DNA from: JAJPXI01 sp051867655 | GTDB taxonomy: Bacteria > Bacillota > Clostridia > Oscillospirales > Oscillospiraceae | Direction of reading: 5' to 3' | DNA: 64,000 nucleotides | Assembly (NCBI GenBank): GCA_051867655.1 | Contig: JBJDYV010000018.1 | Span: 62,001 to 126,000 of the forward strand | Shown: in pieces, positions 43,595-51,876 of the stretch | How positions within the stretch are numbered: the stretch's first letter is position 1 | Layout of the letters: every line of letters begins with the position of its first letter | The notes under the pieces: generated by a model | What the model was told of the DNA's origin: nothing | Databases searched by the model: none | The model's input: only the letters and a program-made list of their open reading frames with translations | Position numbers and translations under genes: made by a program

Positions 43595-44563
43595 TTACTT
43601 ACGCTTAATTGCCCGCAGTGCGGCCTGGACGATAGCAGTATCGGTCAAGCCAAAACGCTCCCGCAGATAGCTGACCGGGCCCACTTCGCCAAATTCGTCG
43701 TTCACGCCGACCATTTCCACCGGCACGGGCTTGTTCTTGATCAGGACTTCGCTGACCGCGCTGCCCAGACCGTTAATGATATTGTGGTTTTCCGCCGTCA
43801 CAATGGCTCCCGTGTTCGCCGCAGCGCGCAGGATCGCCTCTTCATCGATGGGCTTCCAGGTGAACATGTTGATCACACCGGCGGAAACGCCCTGCTCCGC
43901 CAGGATCTTCGCGGCGCTGATGGCCTCGGACACGCAGAAGCCGCTGGCAATGATCGTCACGTCGGTGCCCTCGAACAAAACGGCGGCCTTGCCCAGCTCG
44001 AAGGAAGAGCCGTCCTCATACACCTTTTTGACGTCCTTGCGGACAAGGCGCATGTAAATCATACCCTCCGTTGCCGCGATCTGCGGCATCAGGTCGCGCA
44101 GCATCACGATATCGGTGGGCTCCACGACCATCATTCCGGGGATTCCCCGCATGATGCCCATATCCTCAAAGGGCATATGGGTCCCGCCGTTGTACGCGGC
44201 GGTGATGCCGGGGTCGGAGCCGATGACCTTCACGTTGGCGTGGTTGTACGCACCGGAAATAAAGATCTGGTCGCAGGCGCGGCGGGTGCAGAAGGGCGCG
44301 AAGGTGTGGGCAAAGGGGATCTTTCCCTGTACGGCCAGGCCGCAGGCCATGCCGATCATATTGGCTTCCTGAATGCCGCAGTCCACCGTGCGCTCGGGAT
44401 ACTTTTTCTGGAAGGGCTTGGTTCCCATGGCTCCCATCAGGTCCGCGTCCAGCAGCACGATTTTTTCATTCTCAGCCGCCAGATCCAAGAGGGCCGCGCA
44501 GAACGCGTCGCGCATATTGGCGACGTCTTTCCCATTTTCTTTTGCTAAAATCAATTTTGTCAT
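43595..44563 (-). CDS. Transketolase-like C-terminal subunit
   Basis: The 322-residue protein covers the pyrimidine-binding and C-terminal domains of a split transketolase. Signature parts include FCAALLDLAAENEKIVLLDADLMGAMGT, YPERTVDCGIQEANMIGMACGLAV, and a C-terminal transferase domain with DVTIIASGFCVSEAISAAK. GAGAGGTGCGCGAGC precedes the ATG. With its N-terminal partner 13 nt upstream it should move two-carbon ketol units. Its setting beside a cyclic-polyol-type pair suggests a specialised keto-sugar acid substrate, which is inferred. Confidence 0.9.
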   Translation of the reverse strand: MTKLILAKENGKDVANMRDAFCAALLDLAAENEKIVLLDADLMGAMGTKPFQKKYPERTVDCGIQEANMIGMACGLAVQGKIPFAHTFAPFCTRRACDQIFISGAYNHANVKVIGSDPGITAAYNGGTHMPFEDMGIMRGIPGMMVVEPTDIVMLRDLMPQIAATEGMIYMRLVRKDVKKVYEDGSSFELGKAAVLFEGTDVTIIASGFCVSEAISAAKILAEQGVSAGVINMFTWKPIDEEAILRAAANTGAIVTAENHNIINGLGSAVSEVLIKNKPVPVEMVGVNDEFGEVGPVSYLRERFGLTDTAIVQAALRAIKRK

Positions 44564-44576
44564 GCTCGCGCACCTC

Positions 44577-45422
44577 TCAAATCCGGTCCATTTCCGCGCG
44601 AAGCTCGGACAACGCTTCTTCGAGCTCCTCGGGTTTCAGGCCGCGGCTGTGACTGCCGACCTGGTTTTCGGCCTTGCTCCAGCCCTTGCCCTTGATGGTG
44701 TTGAGAACGATCACGGACGGCGATCCGGTATGGTTCTTCGCGTTCTCGATCGCCTGATTGATCTGAGACACATCGTGTCCGTCGATGGACTGGCTGTACC
44801 ATCCGAAGGCGGTGAATTTGGCGGCGATGTCGCCCACGCAGCACACCTCGTCGTTATCGGTCCGGCCGTCGATCTGCAGCTTGTTGAAGTCCACCAGAGC
44901 GATCAGGTTGTCCAGACGCTTGGACGCGGCAAGCATCGCCATCTCCCAGACCTGTCCCTCCTGAATTTCGCCGTCCCCGAAGATCACGTAGACCTTGTTC
45001 GGCTTTCCGTCCATTTTCAGGCCCATGGCGACGCCGGCCGCCGTGGATGCGCCCTGGCCCAAACTGCCGGTCGTCATGTCGATCCCCGGCGTACGGTTCC
45101 GGTCGCAGTGGCTGGGCAGATTGGTATGGGGCTGATTCAGCGTCTCCAGCATCTCCTTGGGGAAGTATCCCCGCAGCGCCAAAGCGGCGTAGAGAGCCGG
45201 GCCGCAGTGTCCTTTGGACATCACGACCCAATCACGATCCTCCCAGCCGGGATTCTTGGGGTCGTGCTTGAGCTGTCCGCCATAGAGCACCGCCAGAGCA
45301 TCGGCAATGGACATGGAACCGCCCAAATGCCCCGCCGGAAGCCGCGCGATCATTTTGACGATCTCCATCCGGATCTGAACAGCAAGTCGTTTTGCCTCTT
45401 TTTCAGCAGCTTGATCCAGCAT
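44577..45422 (-). CDS. Transketolase-like N-terminal (TPP) subunit
   Basis: This 281-residue subunit carries the thiamine diphosphate site of the split transketolase. The GDGEIQEGQVWEMAMLAASKRLDNLIALVDFNKLQ motif binds TPP-Mg, and GHLGGSMSIADALAVLYG and MSKGHCGPALYAAL are family hallmarks. AAGGAGAATCAAA sets the ATG at 45422 rather than 45449. The two subunits form one enzyme, as in many Clostridia. The creatininase-family gene lies upstream across a hairpin. Confidence 0.92.
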   Translation of the reverse strand: MLDQAAEKEAKRLAVQIRMEIVKMIARLPAGHLGGSMSIADALAVLYGGQLKHDPKNPGWEDRDWVVMSKGHCGPALYAALALRGYFPKEMLETLNQPHTNLPSHCDRNRTPGIDMTTGSLGQGASTAAGVAMGLKMDGKPNKVYVIFGDGEIQEGQVWEMAMLAASKRLDNLIALVDFNKLQIDGRTDNDEVCCVGDIAAKFTAFGWYSQSIDGHDVSQINQAIENAKNHTGSPSVIVLNTIKGKGWSKAENQVGSHSRGLKPEELEEALSELRAEMDRI

Positions 45423-45451
45423 TTTGATTCTCCTTGACTTGTGATTCAACG

Positions 45452-45488
45452 TTCCTGCGCTCCGAAACAGAGCTCCGGAGCGCAGGAA
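45452..45488 (-). other. Intercistronic hairpin creatininase/transketolase
   Basis: TTCCTGCGCTCCG and CGGAGCGCAGGAA form a 13-bp stem with an 11-nt loop. There is no T tract. It is a likely processing or attenuation element. Confidence 0.55.
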
Positions 45489-45500
45489 ACATCGATATGA

Positions 45501-46634
45501 TTATCTGTTAAAAATACCGCGCTTGGGCAGCTCGTGGACGGAGACCCAACCCTCGCTGAGCGGCTCCTTGAAGCAGCCGGCCACTTCCTCCGCGGGACGG
45601 GTGGTGAAGCCCTCGATGGGAGCGGTGCCGGCGGGATACTTCTCCAGCATCTCGGTGATCATCAGGGTGATGTACTCGCAGATGGCGGCGATGGGGCGCT
45701 TGGCCTTGAAGGCGTCGCCGCGGCTGGGATAACCCACGACGCCCTCGGGAGTGCCGTAACGCTCGATCACGTTGTGGCCCTCGCCTTCGGACCAGGTGTG
45801 GGCGCGGCCGTAGGAGTCCACGGAGGTGTCATAGTGGCCGGCCAGAGCCAGGCCCTTGGGCTGGGCGTCCACGCAGACGCTCATATCGACCATGTCGCCG
45901 AACAGATAGTTGGCAACGCAGGTCTCGGCCTCGTCAGCGTGCACAAAGTGGGTAGTCAGGGAGTCGGGCTCATCGATGGGGATCCAGAACTCGCGGATGG
46001 CGCGGTGCCACTCCAGCTCAGAGACGATGGCGGGCAGCTGATATCTCTTGAAGAACTCCTGCACGGCGGACTCCAGCATCCACTTGTGGCCGTGGTTGTT
46101 CACCAGGATGAACTTGCGGTAGCCGTCATCCCACAGACCCAGCATGGTGTAGATCAGGGTCTCACGCACCACTTCCTCGGTGACCATGTAGGTGCCGGGC
46201 ATGGCGACGTGATGATAGGGATGTCCGCCGTAGTTGATGGGGGGCAGAGCCAGTGCGACCTCGATGCCCATCTTGGCAGTCTTGCGGCGCACGGCCTCGC
46301 AGATCTGGGTGACCATGTAGGTGTCCAGGCCGGAGGGATTGTGGACGCCGTGGTTCTCAGTGGTGCCGATGGGGATCAGAACGACGTCGTTCTTGCGGCG
46401 CTTCTCCATCACCTGATAGCGGGGAGTGTTCTGGATGTAGCAGCCGGCCTTGCCCAGCTCGGACTCGGCGGGCAGACCGTAATCCTTCAGGATCTCCTCG
46501 ATCTCGTCGGTGGAGGCCTCCCAGATGCGCTTCTTCAGCAGGCCGGTGGAATTGTTCTCAAACTGGATCCGGGGGTAGTCGGTCATGTACCAGGTCTCGC
46601 CCATGACTTCCTTCTTGTAAGTTTTTCTTGACAT
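45501..46634 (-). CDS. Creatininase-family hydrolase (possible cyclic-diketone hydrolase)
   Basis: The 377-residue protein has the creatininase metal-site pattern: IPIGTTENHGVHNPSGLDTYM (Glu, His and Asp ligands), later VNNHGHK, and an Asp/Glu-rich C-terminal half. It is longer than creatininase (about 260) because of an N-terminal extension of about 80 residues. I recall that Thermotoga IolN, which opens the ring of 3-dehydro-scyllo-inosose, has this fold and lies beside a Zn-dehydrogenase (IolM). The same pair occurs here, so ring opening of a cyclic beta-diketone is a plausible role. It is not proven. AAAGGAGCGATCTGTA precedes the ATG. Confidence 0.75.
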   Translation of the reverse strand: MSRKTYKKEVMGETWYMTDYPRIQFENNSTGLLKKRIWEASTDEIEEILKDYGLPAESELGKAGCYIQNTPRYQVMEKRRKNDVVLIPIGTTENHGVHNPSGLDTYMVTQICEAVRRKTAKMGIEVALALPPINYGGHPYHHVAMPGTYMVTEEVVRETLIYTMLGLWDDGYRKFILVNNHGHKWMLESAVQEFFKRYQLPAIVSELEWHRAIREFWIPIDEPDSLTTHFVHADEAETCVANYLFGDMVDMSVCVDAQPKGLALAGHYDTSVDSYGRAHTWSEGEGHNVIERYGTPEGVVGYPSRGDAFKAKRPIAAICEYITLMITEMLEKYPAGTAPIEGFTTRPAEEVAGCFKEPLSEGWVSVHELPKRGIFNR

Positions 46635-46689
46635 TACAGATCGCTCCTTTTATATTTTGGTACCGTTTTTTTCGGTTGGCCTACAGGAT

Positions 46690-47751
46690 TCAGGGGGTGA
46701 CAACCACCTTCATGGCGCCGTCCAGGCGCTTGGTGAAGGTCTCCATTGCCTTGTGGAAGTCCGACAGCGGGAAGACGTGCGTGATCATATCCTTCGCATT
46801 GATCTTTCCGGTGGACATCAGCTCCAGCACGTCCTTGCAGCAGGTGGGATTCGCCCGGGAGCCGTGCAGATGGATCTGATTCATAACCATCGTCTTGATG
46901 GGGATGGGATGCATGTCCTGCGTCGGCAGGGCGATATATGCGACCTGGCCGTTTTTGCGGGCGGCGTAGATGCACTGGGCCATCGCGGCGTCCGTTCCGG
47001 CGCAGTCAAACGCCTGATCCACGCCGATGCCGCCGGTGATGTCCCGGACCGCCTTTACCACATCCGTCTCCTTCTCAAAGTCGATCAGATAGTCCGCGCC
47101 CAGCTTTCCGGCGATGGCCAGACGGTTGCCCCGACCGACCATGATGGTCTTGCTGCCCATGGCCTTGGCCAGCTCCATGGCGAACATACCGATGGGGCCG
47201 GGCCCGATAACGAGGGTGTAGCCGCCGGGAACAATGCCGGTCAGACGGGTCGCCTGCAGCGCCGTGCCGGCGGTGTCGGCCAGAGAGGCCTCCTCATACG
47301 ACACATTCTCGGGGATCAGGGTCAGCGCCCGCACATTGTAGGCGTTGTAGTCCGCATACGCGCCCTGATAGGTAAAGCCGTAATGGCGGTGCCCGGTCTC
47401 CACTTTGCCGTAGTTCAGGCAGAGGTTGTACATACCCTTGCGGCAGTTTTCACAGGTGCCGCATCCGCAGTGCGCCTCGCCGGCCACCCGGTCGCCGACC
47501 TTGAATTCGGTCACATCCTCGCCCAGCGCCACGACCTCGCCCGAAAACTCATGACCGGGCGTGAACGGGAAGCTGGGGGGCCATCCGATGCTCAGGTATC
47601 CGCCGTCAAACACCTTGGGGTCCGAGCCGCAGATCGAGACCGCCTTGATCTTGACCAGCACTTCCTTGCTCTTGGGACGGGGCACCTCCACAGTCTCATA
47701 GGAGTAATCATTCGGGCCATGCATTACGATCGCATGCATTGTCGTTTCCAT
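46690..47751 (-). CDS. Zinc-dependent medium-chain dehydrogenase
   Basis: The 353-residue MDR-family enzyme has the catalytic zinc site Cys37 (ICGSD) and GHE at about 65-67. The four-Cys structural zinc loop CGCGTCENCRKGMYNLC and a Rossmann motif (VIGPGPIGMFAMELAKAMG) are also present. It should oxidise a secondary alcohol with NAD(P). GGAGG lies 9 nt before the ATG at 47751. It is the first gene of the four-gene unit with the creatininase-family and transketolase genes, and divergent from the GntR gene. The substrate may be a cyclic polyol or keto-polyol by analogy with inositol catabolism. Confidence 0.88.
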   Translation of the reverse strand: METTMHAIVMHGPNDYSYETVEVPRPKSKEVLVKIKAVSICGSDPKVFDGGYLSIGWPPSFPFTPGHEFSGEVVALGEDVTEFKVGDRVAGEAHCGCGTCENCRKGMYNLCLNYGKVETGHRHYGFTYQGAYADYNAYNVRALTLIPENVSYEEASLADTAGTALQATRLTGIVPGGYTLVIGPGPIGMFAMELAKAMGSKTIMVGRGNRLAIAGKLGADYLIDFEKETDVVKAVRDITGGIGVDQAFDCAGTDAAMAQCIYAARKNGQVAYIALPTQDMHPIPIKTMVMNQIHLHGSRANPTCCKDVLELMSTGKINAKDMITHVFPLSDFHKAMETFTKRLDGAMKVVVTP

Positions 47752-47754
47752 CAC

Positions 47755-48243
47755 GCTGTACCTCCAATATGTAAGCTTATTGATCTGCTCCGTTTCTTAT
47801 GCTTGAATTCATTTTAATCGATTTGGTATTTTCTTTGTATTTTTATTTTAATTTTTTAAATACAAAATGTCAAGTGACTCTTTCCATAATACGCGGCCCC
47901 AATATTTGTTTACTATTTCCACACCTCTGGATAAAACGCACATTTTTCCCTTTTCCTGTTTCAAAAGCAGGGATATTTTGCTCAAAACAAGCCTATAAAC
48001 GCGCTGTTTGTCCTCAGGCTCCCCTGTTTGGAAGAAAAATTTTTTCAACTTCGGCAGAAATATTTGAATTTTAAACTTGATTATCCGAACAGCAAATTGT
48101 ATACTGTTAGCATTAAATTGTATTTACGATTTATTTCTAGTTTTTTCCTGCATCTTTTCTATCCCAGACCGCGCGATTTTTTCAGGCTCTTTTTTGTATA
48201 CCACCGGAATACACGATTAAAAACATTCGTGCTGGAGGACAGA
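47755..48243. promoter_or_regulatory. AT-rich divergent control region (adh and gntR)
   Basis: This 489-nt gap has no supported gene and is far more AT-rich than its surroundings. On the plus strand TTGTATACTG (48097-48106), TTGTATTTAC (48118-48127) and TTGTATACC (48194-48202) recur and match the T-GT-AC pattern bound by FadR/VanR-type GntR proteins. They are probably operators for the GntR protein encoded at 48244. Confidence 0.5.
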
Positions 48244-48894
48244 ATGGCAAAACAGACGACTTCAAAAAAACAGCTGGCGTATGACAGCATCAAAGAGATG
48301 ATTTTAAACGGCGAGCTGAAAACCGGCGAACCTATCATTGAGCGGAAGCTCTGCGAAAGCCTCGGCATCAGCCGCACACCGATCCGGGCGGCTTTTACCG
48401 AGCTGTCCAAAGAGGGTCTGGTGGATATCGTCGAGGGCCGCGGCGTGTTTGTCTCCAAGATCCGCTTTGAGGACATGATCGAGGTCTATGATATCCGCGA
48501 GGCGCTGGAGTGTATGTCCATCTCGCTGATGACCGAGCGGATCACCAGCGAGGAGCTGGCCCATCTGGAGGAAATCGTGGACCGTATGAAGTCCCTGACC
48601 GGCAGCAAGTTCATGGCGCTGGACATGGAGCTGCACACGACCATGGCGGTCTATTCCAAAAACAAGCGGCTGGCTCAGAACGTGGCCACGATCTACTCCC
48701 CCATCCGCCTGATGGCCGCGACCGCGCAGAACGACCCCGATCTGTGCGCGACGGCTCTGAAAGAGCACCAGGAGATTCTGAAGGCCGTCACCGACCGCAA
48801 CGTCGAGGCAGCCGTGGACGCCATGCGCCGGCACATCCACAGCGTTAAGGAATACCATATTAAAAAGTATTTCCTGTTCTCCTCTTCCCAGTGA
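48244..48894 (+). CDS. GntR-family regulator (FCD domain)
   Basis: The 216-residue protein has a winged helix-turn-helix (LAYDSIKEMILNGELKTGEPIIERKLCESLGISRTPIRAAFTELSKEGLVDIVEGRGVFV) and an all-helical FCD effector domain. Likely metal or ligand residues are Asp/His in LDMELHTTM, the HQE helix, and the final RRHIHSVKEYH. GGAGGACAGA precedes the ATG. It is divergent from the adh operon and upstream of the tannase-family gene, and it probably represses one or both. Such regulators usually sense a sugar acid or carboxylate. Confidence 0.9.
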   Translation: MAKQTTSKKQLAYDSIKEMILNGELKTGEPIIERKLCESLGISRTPIRAAFTELSKEGLVDIVEGRGVFVSKIRFEDMIEVYDIREALECMSISLMTERITSEELAHLEEIVDRMKSLTGSKFMALDMELHTTMAVYSKNKRLAQNVATIYSPIRLMAATAQNDPDLCATALKEHQEILKAVTDRNVEAAVDAMRRHIHSVKEYHIKKYFLFSSSQ

Positions 48895-48941
48895 CCGGCG
48901 CGGGTCCGTCCGTTCCCGGTCAGTCCCCCTATAGTCGTTCC

Positions 48942-48978
48942 GAGCACCTGACAGAACCACGGGTTTTGCCAGGTGCTC
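48942..48978 (+). other. Hairpin upstream of tannase-family gene
   Basis: GAGCACCTG and CAGGTGCTC (9 bp) lie between gntR and the tannase gene. TCTATC follows, so it is at best a weak attenuator. Confidence 0.4.
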
Positions 48979-49011
48979 TCTATCAAATGAAAGAAAGTGA
49001 GGCCAGTAACC

Positions 49012-50526
49012 ATGTCCATTGATCTGCGGTTTGATCCCACCGCCTATGTACCCGGCATCGTAACGGTAAACGGGACCGAGGTTCCCTATCGTCTTTACCA
49101 GAATATTCCCTATGTGTCAAAGCCGAACGCCCCCGAGATCCAGGTTCTGAACATCTATGTGCCCGAGGCGCTGGCGGAAGACCACAGCGCCCCGATCTAT
49201 TTTCTCCAAAGGACCGGCGGCATGGGCGAGTGCGAACCGTATACCATGGAAAAGGAACGGGAAAGCATCGCCGCCGCGCTGAAATTTGAAGCACAGCTCA
49301 AGAAAGGCCCTCTGACGCCCGTGGGCAAAAATGAGAGCTATGAGGGCGCGACCGAGGAGTGGCAGGACTCCACGCGCTGCTTTATCCCCCGTGTGCTGTA
49401 TGAGGGCTATGTCTTTGTCTCCCCCGGCGCCCGGGGCCGGGATACCGTCGTCGACGGCGTCTATGTCGGCCGGGGCGAGCTGCCCATGAGCATCGTGGAT
49501 CTGAAGGCGGCCATCCGCTATCTGCATTACAACAAGGGCGTGATCCCCGGCGACCCGGATAAGATCATCGCGGACGGCACCAGCTCCGGCGGAGGCATGA
49601 GCGCCCTGCTGGGCGTCACCGGCAACAGCAAGCACTATGACAAATACCTGATGGACATCGGCGCGGCCCCCGCCCGGGACGATATCTACTGCAGCGTCGT
49701 CAACTCCCCCATCACGGATTTCAAGCACATCGACCTCGCCTACGAATGGATGTTCAGCCCCGACCGGGTCAAGGGCCTGTTTGCGGACGACCCCGTCTCC
49801 GCCGCCATGAGCAAGGCCATGGCAGGGCGGTATGAGGAATATGTCAACTCCCTGGAGCTGAAGCACCCGGAGACGGGAACGCCCATCGGGTTCGGCGAAC
49901 AGGATACCTACACGCCGTATTTTCTGGAGCAGCTGAACCGCTCCGCCACGGTCTACCTGTCCTCCCTGTCCGACGAAGAGCGCCGGGCGTGGCTGGCGGA
50001 TGAGCGCAATCAGGGCGTCGTCACCTGGAACGGCAGGCGCGCGGAGATCACGGACCTGGCGGCGTTTATCAACTGGAACAGCGGGCGCTGGATGCGCTAC
50101 ATCGGCTGCTTTGACGGGTTCGACGCCCAGCCCTCCCGGGAAAACCAGGCTTTCGGCTCCCCCGACGGGAAGAACAGCCATTTCAGCCCGCCGATGGGAG
50201 AGGTCGTCTCCTCCTTTGCGGGGTATGAGCAGGCCGGAAAAGAGTGGATCGAAAGTGCGCAGACGAACGTCAGGGGCGAATATCTGGTCAACCCCATGAA
50301 CTTCATCGGCACCGATGAGAAGGCCGACATCGCTCCCATCTGGTACATGCGCTGCGGAGCCCATCACGAGACCACGCTGAACCTGTTCCTCAACCTGGTG
50401 CTGCGGCTGCAAAACCACACCAACGCCCTGATCAACGCCCGGTACTCCTGGACCATGCGCCACACCACCATCTCCAACATCCAGGCGGACGAAACCTTCG
50501 CGTTTCTCAACGCCCACTGCAAATAA
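49012..50526 (+). CDS. Tannase-family (subtype B) esterase
   Basis: The 504-residue protein aligns with Lactobacillus plantarum tannase: matched blocks are NIPYVSKP, AEDHSAPIYF, SPGARGRDTVVDG, MSIVDLKAAIRYLHYNKGVIPGD and the nucleophile motif GTSSGGG (Ser191). A late MRHTTIS can supply the His. The catalytic Asp region (RHGAADRD in tannase) reads RCGAHHET here, so the acid residue is changed. It lacks a signal peptide. It should cleave phenolic or other esters in the cytoplasm, but gallate specificity is not assured. GTGAGGCCAGTAACC precedes the ATG. Confidence 0.8.
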   Translation: MSIDLRFDPTAYVPGIVTVNGTEVPYRLYQNIPYVSKPNAPEIQVLNIYVPEALAEDHSAPIYFLQRTGGMGECEPYTMEKERESIAAALKFEAQLKKGPLTPVGKNESYEGATEEWQDSTRCFIPRVLYEGYVFVSPGARGRDTVVDGVYVGRGELPMSIVDLKAAIRYLHYNKGVIPGDPDKIIADGTSSGGGMSALLGVTGNSKHYDKYLMDIGAAPARDDIYCSVVNSPITDFKHIDLAYEWMFSPDRVKGLFADDPVSAAMSKAMAGRYEEYVNSLELKHPETGTPIGFGEQDTYTPYFLEQLNRSATVYLSSLSDEERRAWLADERNQGVVTWNGRRAEITDLAAFINWNSGRWMRYIGCFDGFDAQPSRENQAFGSPDGKNSHFSPPMGEVVSSFAGYEQAGKEWIESAQTNVRGEYLVNPMNFIGTDEKADIAPIWYMRCGAHHETTLNLFLNLVLRLQNHTNALINARYSWTMRHTTISNIQADETFAFLNAHCK

Positions 50527-50658
50527 CGCGCCCCGGAGCGGAAAGGAAGTCCTGCGGCTGTGCAAGTGGATATATCAGCCCAGGCCTGTGTGGAAGGGTA
50601 CGTCGCCCTGGCCACCTGCGAGAGCGCAGTGATATATAAAATTGGAGGTGACTCACTC

Positions 50659-51522
50659 GTGAAACGCGGGTATTTGTACTTAATTGTCACGTTTTTTCTG
50701 TACGGGAGCATCTACGTCGCCAACAAGTTTGTTCTAGGAAGCGTTCCACCATTTACCCTCCTTTTTTTGCGTCAGGCAATCGCAGCCATCGTTCTCGCTG
50801 CTTTAGCTTTGAAAAAGGGATTAATGCATGTTGAAAAAAAACACTGGATCTATTTCTTAGCTCTTGGCATCGTGGGCTACTTTTCATCCGTCGGCCTGCA
50901 AACCGTGGCAACAAGTCTCATGGACGCATCTGTATCGGCATTGCTCAACTCCATGAACCCAGTCTTTATCTCTTTGTTCGCGGTTCTTTTACTGAGAGAA
51001 AGGCTGACCTGTAATAAAGTGGTTGGAATCCTCTGCTCTTTGGTTGGCGTCTGTATCGTTATCGGAATTCAGGATAACGGCATCAGTTTTTTAGGAATCA
51101 TTTTTTCCATTACCTCGGTACTGCTCTGGTCCCTGATCTCTGTATTGGTTCGTAAAATTTCAGCATATTATCCGAGTGAGCAGATCACGTTAATTGGTTT
51201 TTTGATTTCGCTTCCATTCTGTTTTATCGCATCTGAAATCGAACTTCAGGTTAAAACAGCAACATTCTCGACACAGACGGTCCTTGCGATACTTTACATT
51301 GCAATTTTTTGTACCGCTTGCGGTTATTTGCTTTGGAATCGCAGTCTAACCCTGCTGGATGCTTCCGTATGCTCACTATTCTATCCGCTTCAGCCATTGT
51401 TTGCAGCAATTCTAGGTATTATTCTGTTGGGTGAATCCATCAGTATAAACTTCATCGTTGGCGGATTATTCATTTCCGCTGGTGTTCTTATTGGCCTGCT
51501 TGAAAAAAAGCATAATACTTGA
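50659..51522 (+). CDS. EamA/DMT-family exporter
   Basis: The 287-residue protein has ten predicted membrane spans and two EamA halves (about 1-135 and 145-280), a drug/metabolite transporter architecture. GGAGGTGACTCACTC sets a GTG start at 50659. Codon use and GC content (visibly AT-rich, many TTT, ATT and AAA) differ from the neighbours, so it was probably acquired separately. A 20-bp stem terminator follows. It may export a catabolic intermediate, but that is inferred from position. Confidence 0.85.
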   Translation: MKRGYLYLIVTFFLYGSIYVANKFVLGSVPPFTLLFLRQAIAAIVLAALALKKGLMHVEKKHWIYFLALGIVGYFSSVGLQTVATSLMDASVSALLNSMNPVFISLFAVLLLRERLTCNKVVGILCSLVGVCIVIGIQDNGISFLGIIFSITSVLLWSLISVLVRKISAYYPSEQITLIGFLISLPFCFIASEIELQVKTATFSTQTVLAILYIAIFCTACGYLLWNRSLTLLDASVCSLFYPLQPLFAAILGIILLGESISINFIVGGLFISAGVLIGLLEKKHNT

Positions 51523-51525
51523 GTC

Positions 51526-51571
51526 AAAGCCGGAGTTCCTGAAAGTTTTAGCTTTCAGGAACTCCGGCTTT
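51526..51571. terminator. Bidirectional terminator
   Basis: AAAGCCGGAGTTCCTGAAAG and its exact complement form a 20-bp stem with a TTTTAG loop, between the EamA gene and the convergent ferredoxin gene end. Confidence 0.92.
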
Positions 51572-51573
51572 CT

Positions 51574-51876
51574 TTACGGCAGGTTCCCCTTCGTGACCTC
51601 ATGCAGCACATAGGGCCGCGTCAGCTCATAGTGGTGGACCGGCGCGGTCGTGGTGCAGCGGTACGCCGTCAGAGGATACCCAAATGTTTCGTTGGAAATC
51701 CCCAGGGACCGGGTCGGGCAGTTTACATAGCATTGGCCGCAGTTCTGGCAGTTCTCCGGATAGGCAAGGACCGATTTCCGCACCTCGGGGGCCAAATAAA
51801 ATACATCCATCGGGCAGACATCCACGCAGTTTCCGCAGCCGATGCACTTGTCCAGATCAACTCGGATCACGCTCAT
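51574..51876 (-). CDS. 2[4Fe-4S] ferredoxin-type subunit
   Basis: The 100-residue protein has two cluster motifs, CIGCGNCVDVCP (about 13-24) and CQNCGQCYVNCP (about 42-53), and a C-terminal extension. The ATG at 51876 overlaps the stop of the FAD-protein gene (ATGA), so the two are coupled and probably form one complex. The layout resembles AprA/AprB-like or fumarate-reductase-like pairs. It is the last gene of the 4-hydroxybutyrate operon. Confidence 0.9.
   Translation of the reverse strand: MSVIRVDLDKCIGCGNCVDVCPMDVFYLAPEVRKSVLAYPENCQNCGQCYVNCPTRSLGISNETFGYPLTAYRCTTTAPVHHYELTRPYVLHEVTKGNLP

Noticed and set aside
43595..45422. 1-Deoxyxylulose-phosphate synthase or pyruvate dehydrogenase E1
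   Set aside because: The split pair matches transketolase motifs, and no lipoyl or E2/E3 gene is nearby.
50559..51571. Mobile element carrying the low-GC EamA gene
   Set aside because: No transposase, integrase, terminal inverted repeat or target duplication could be found around it.
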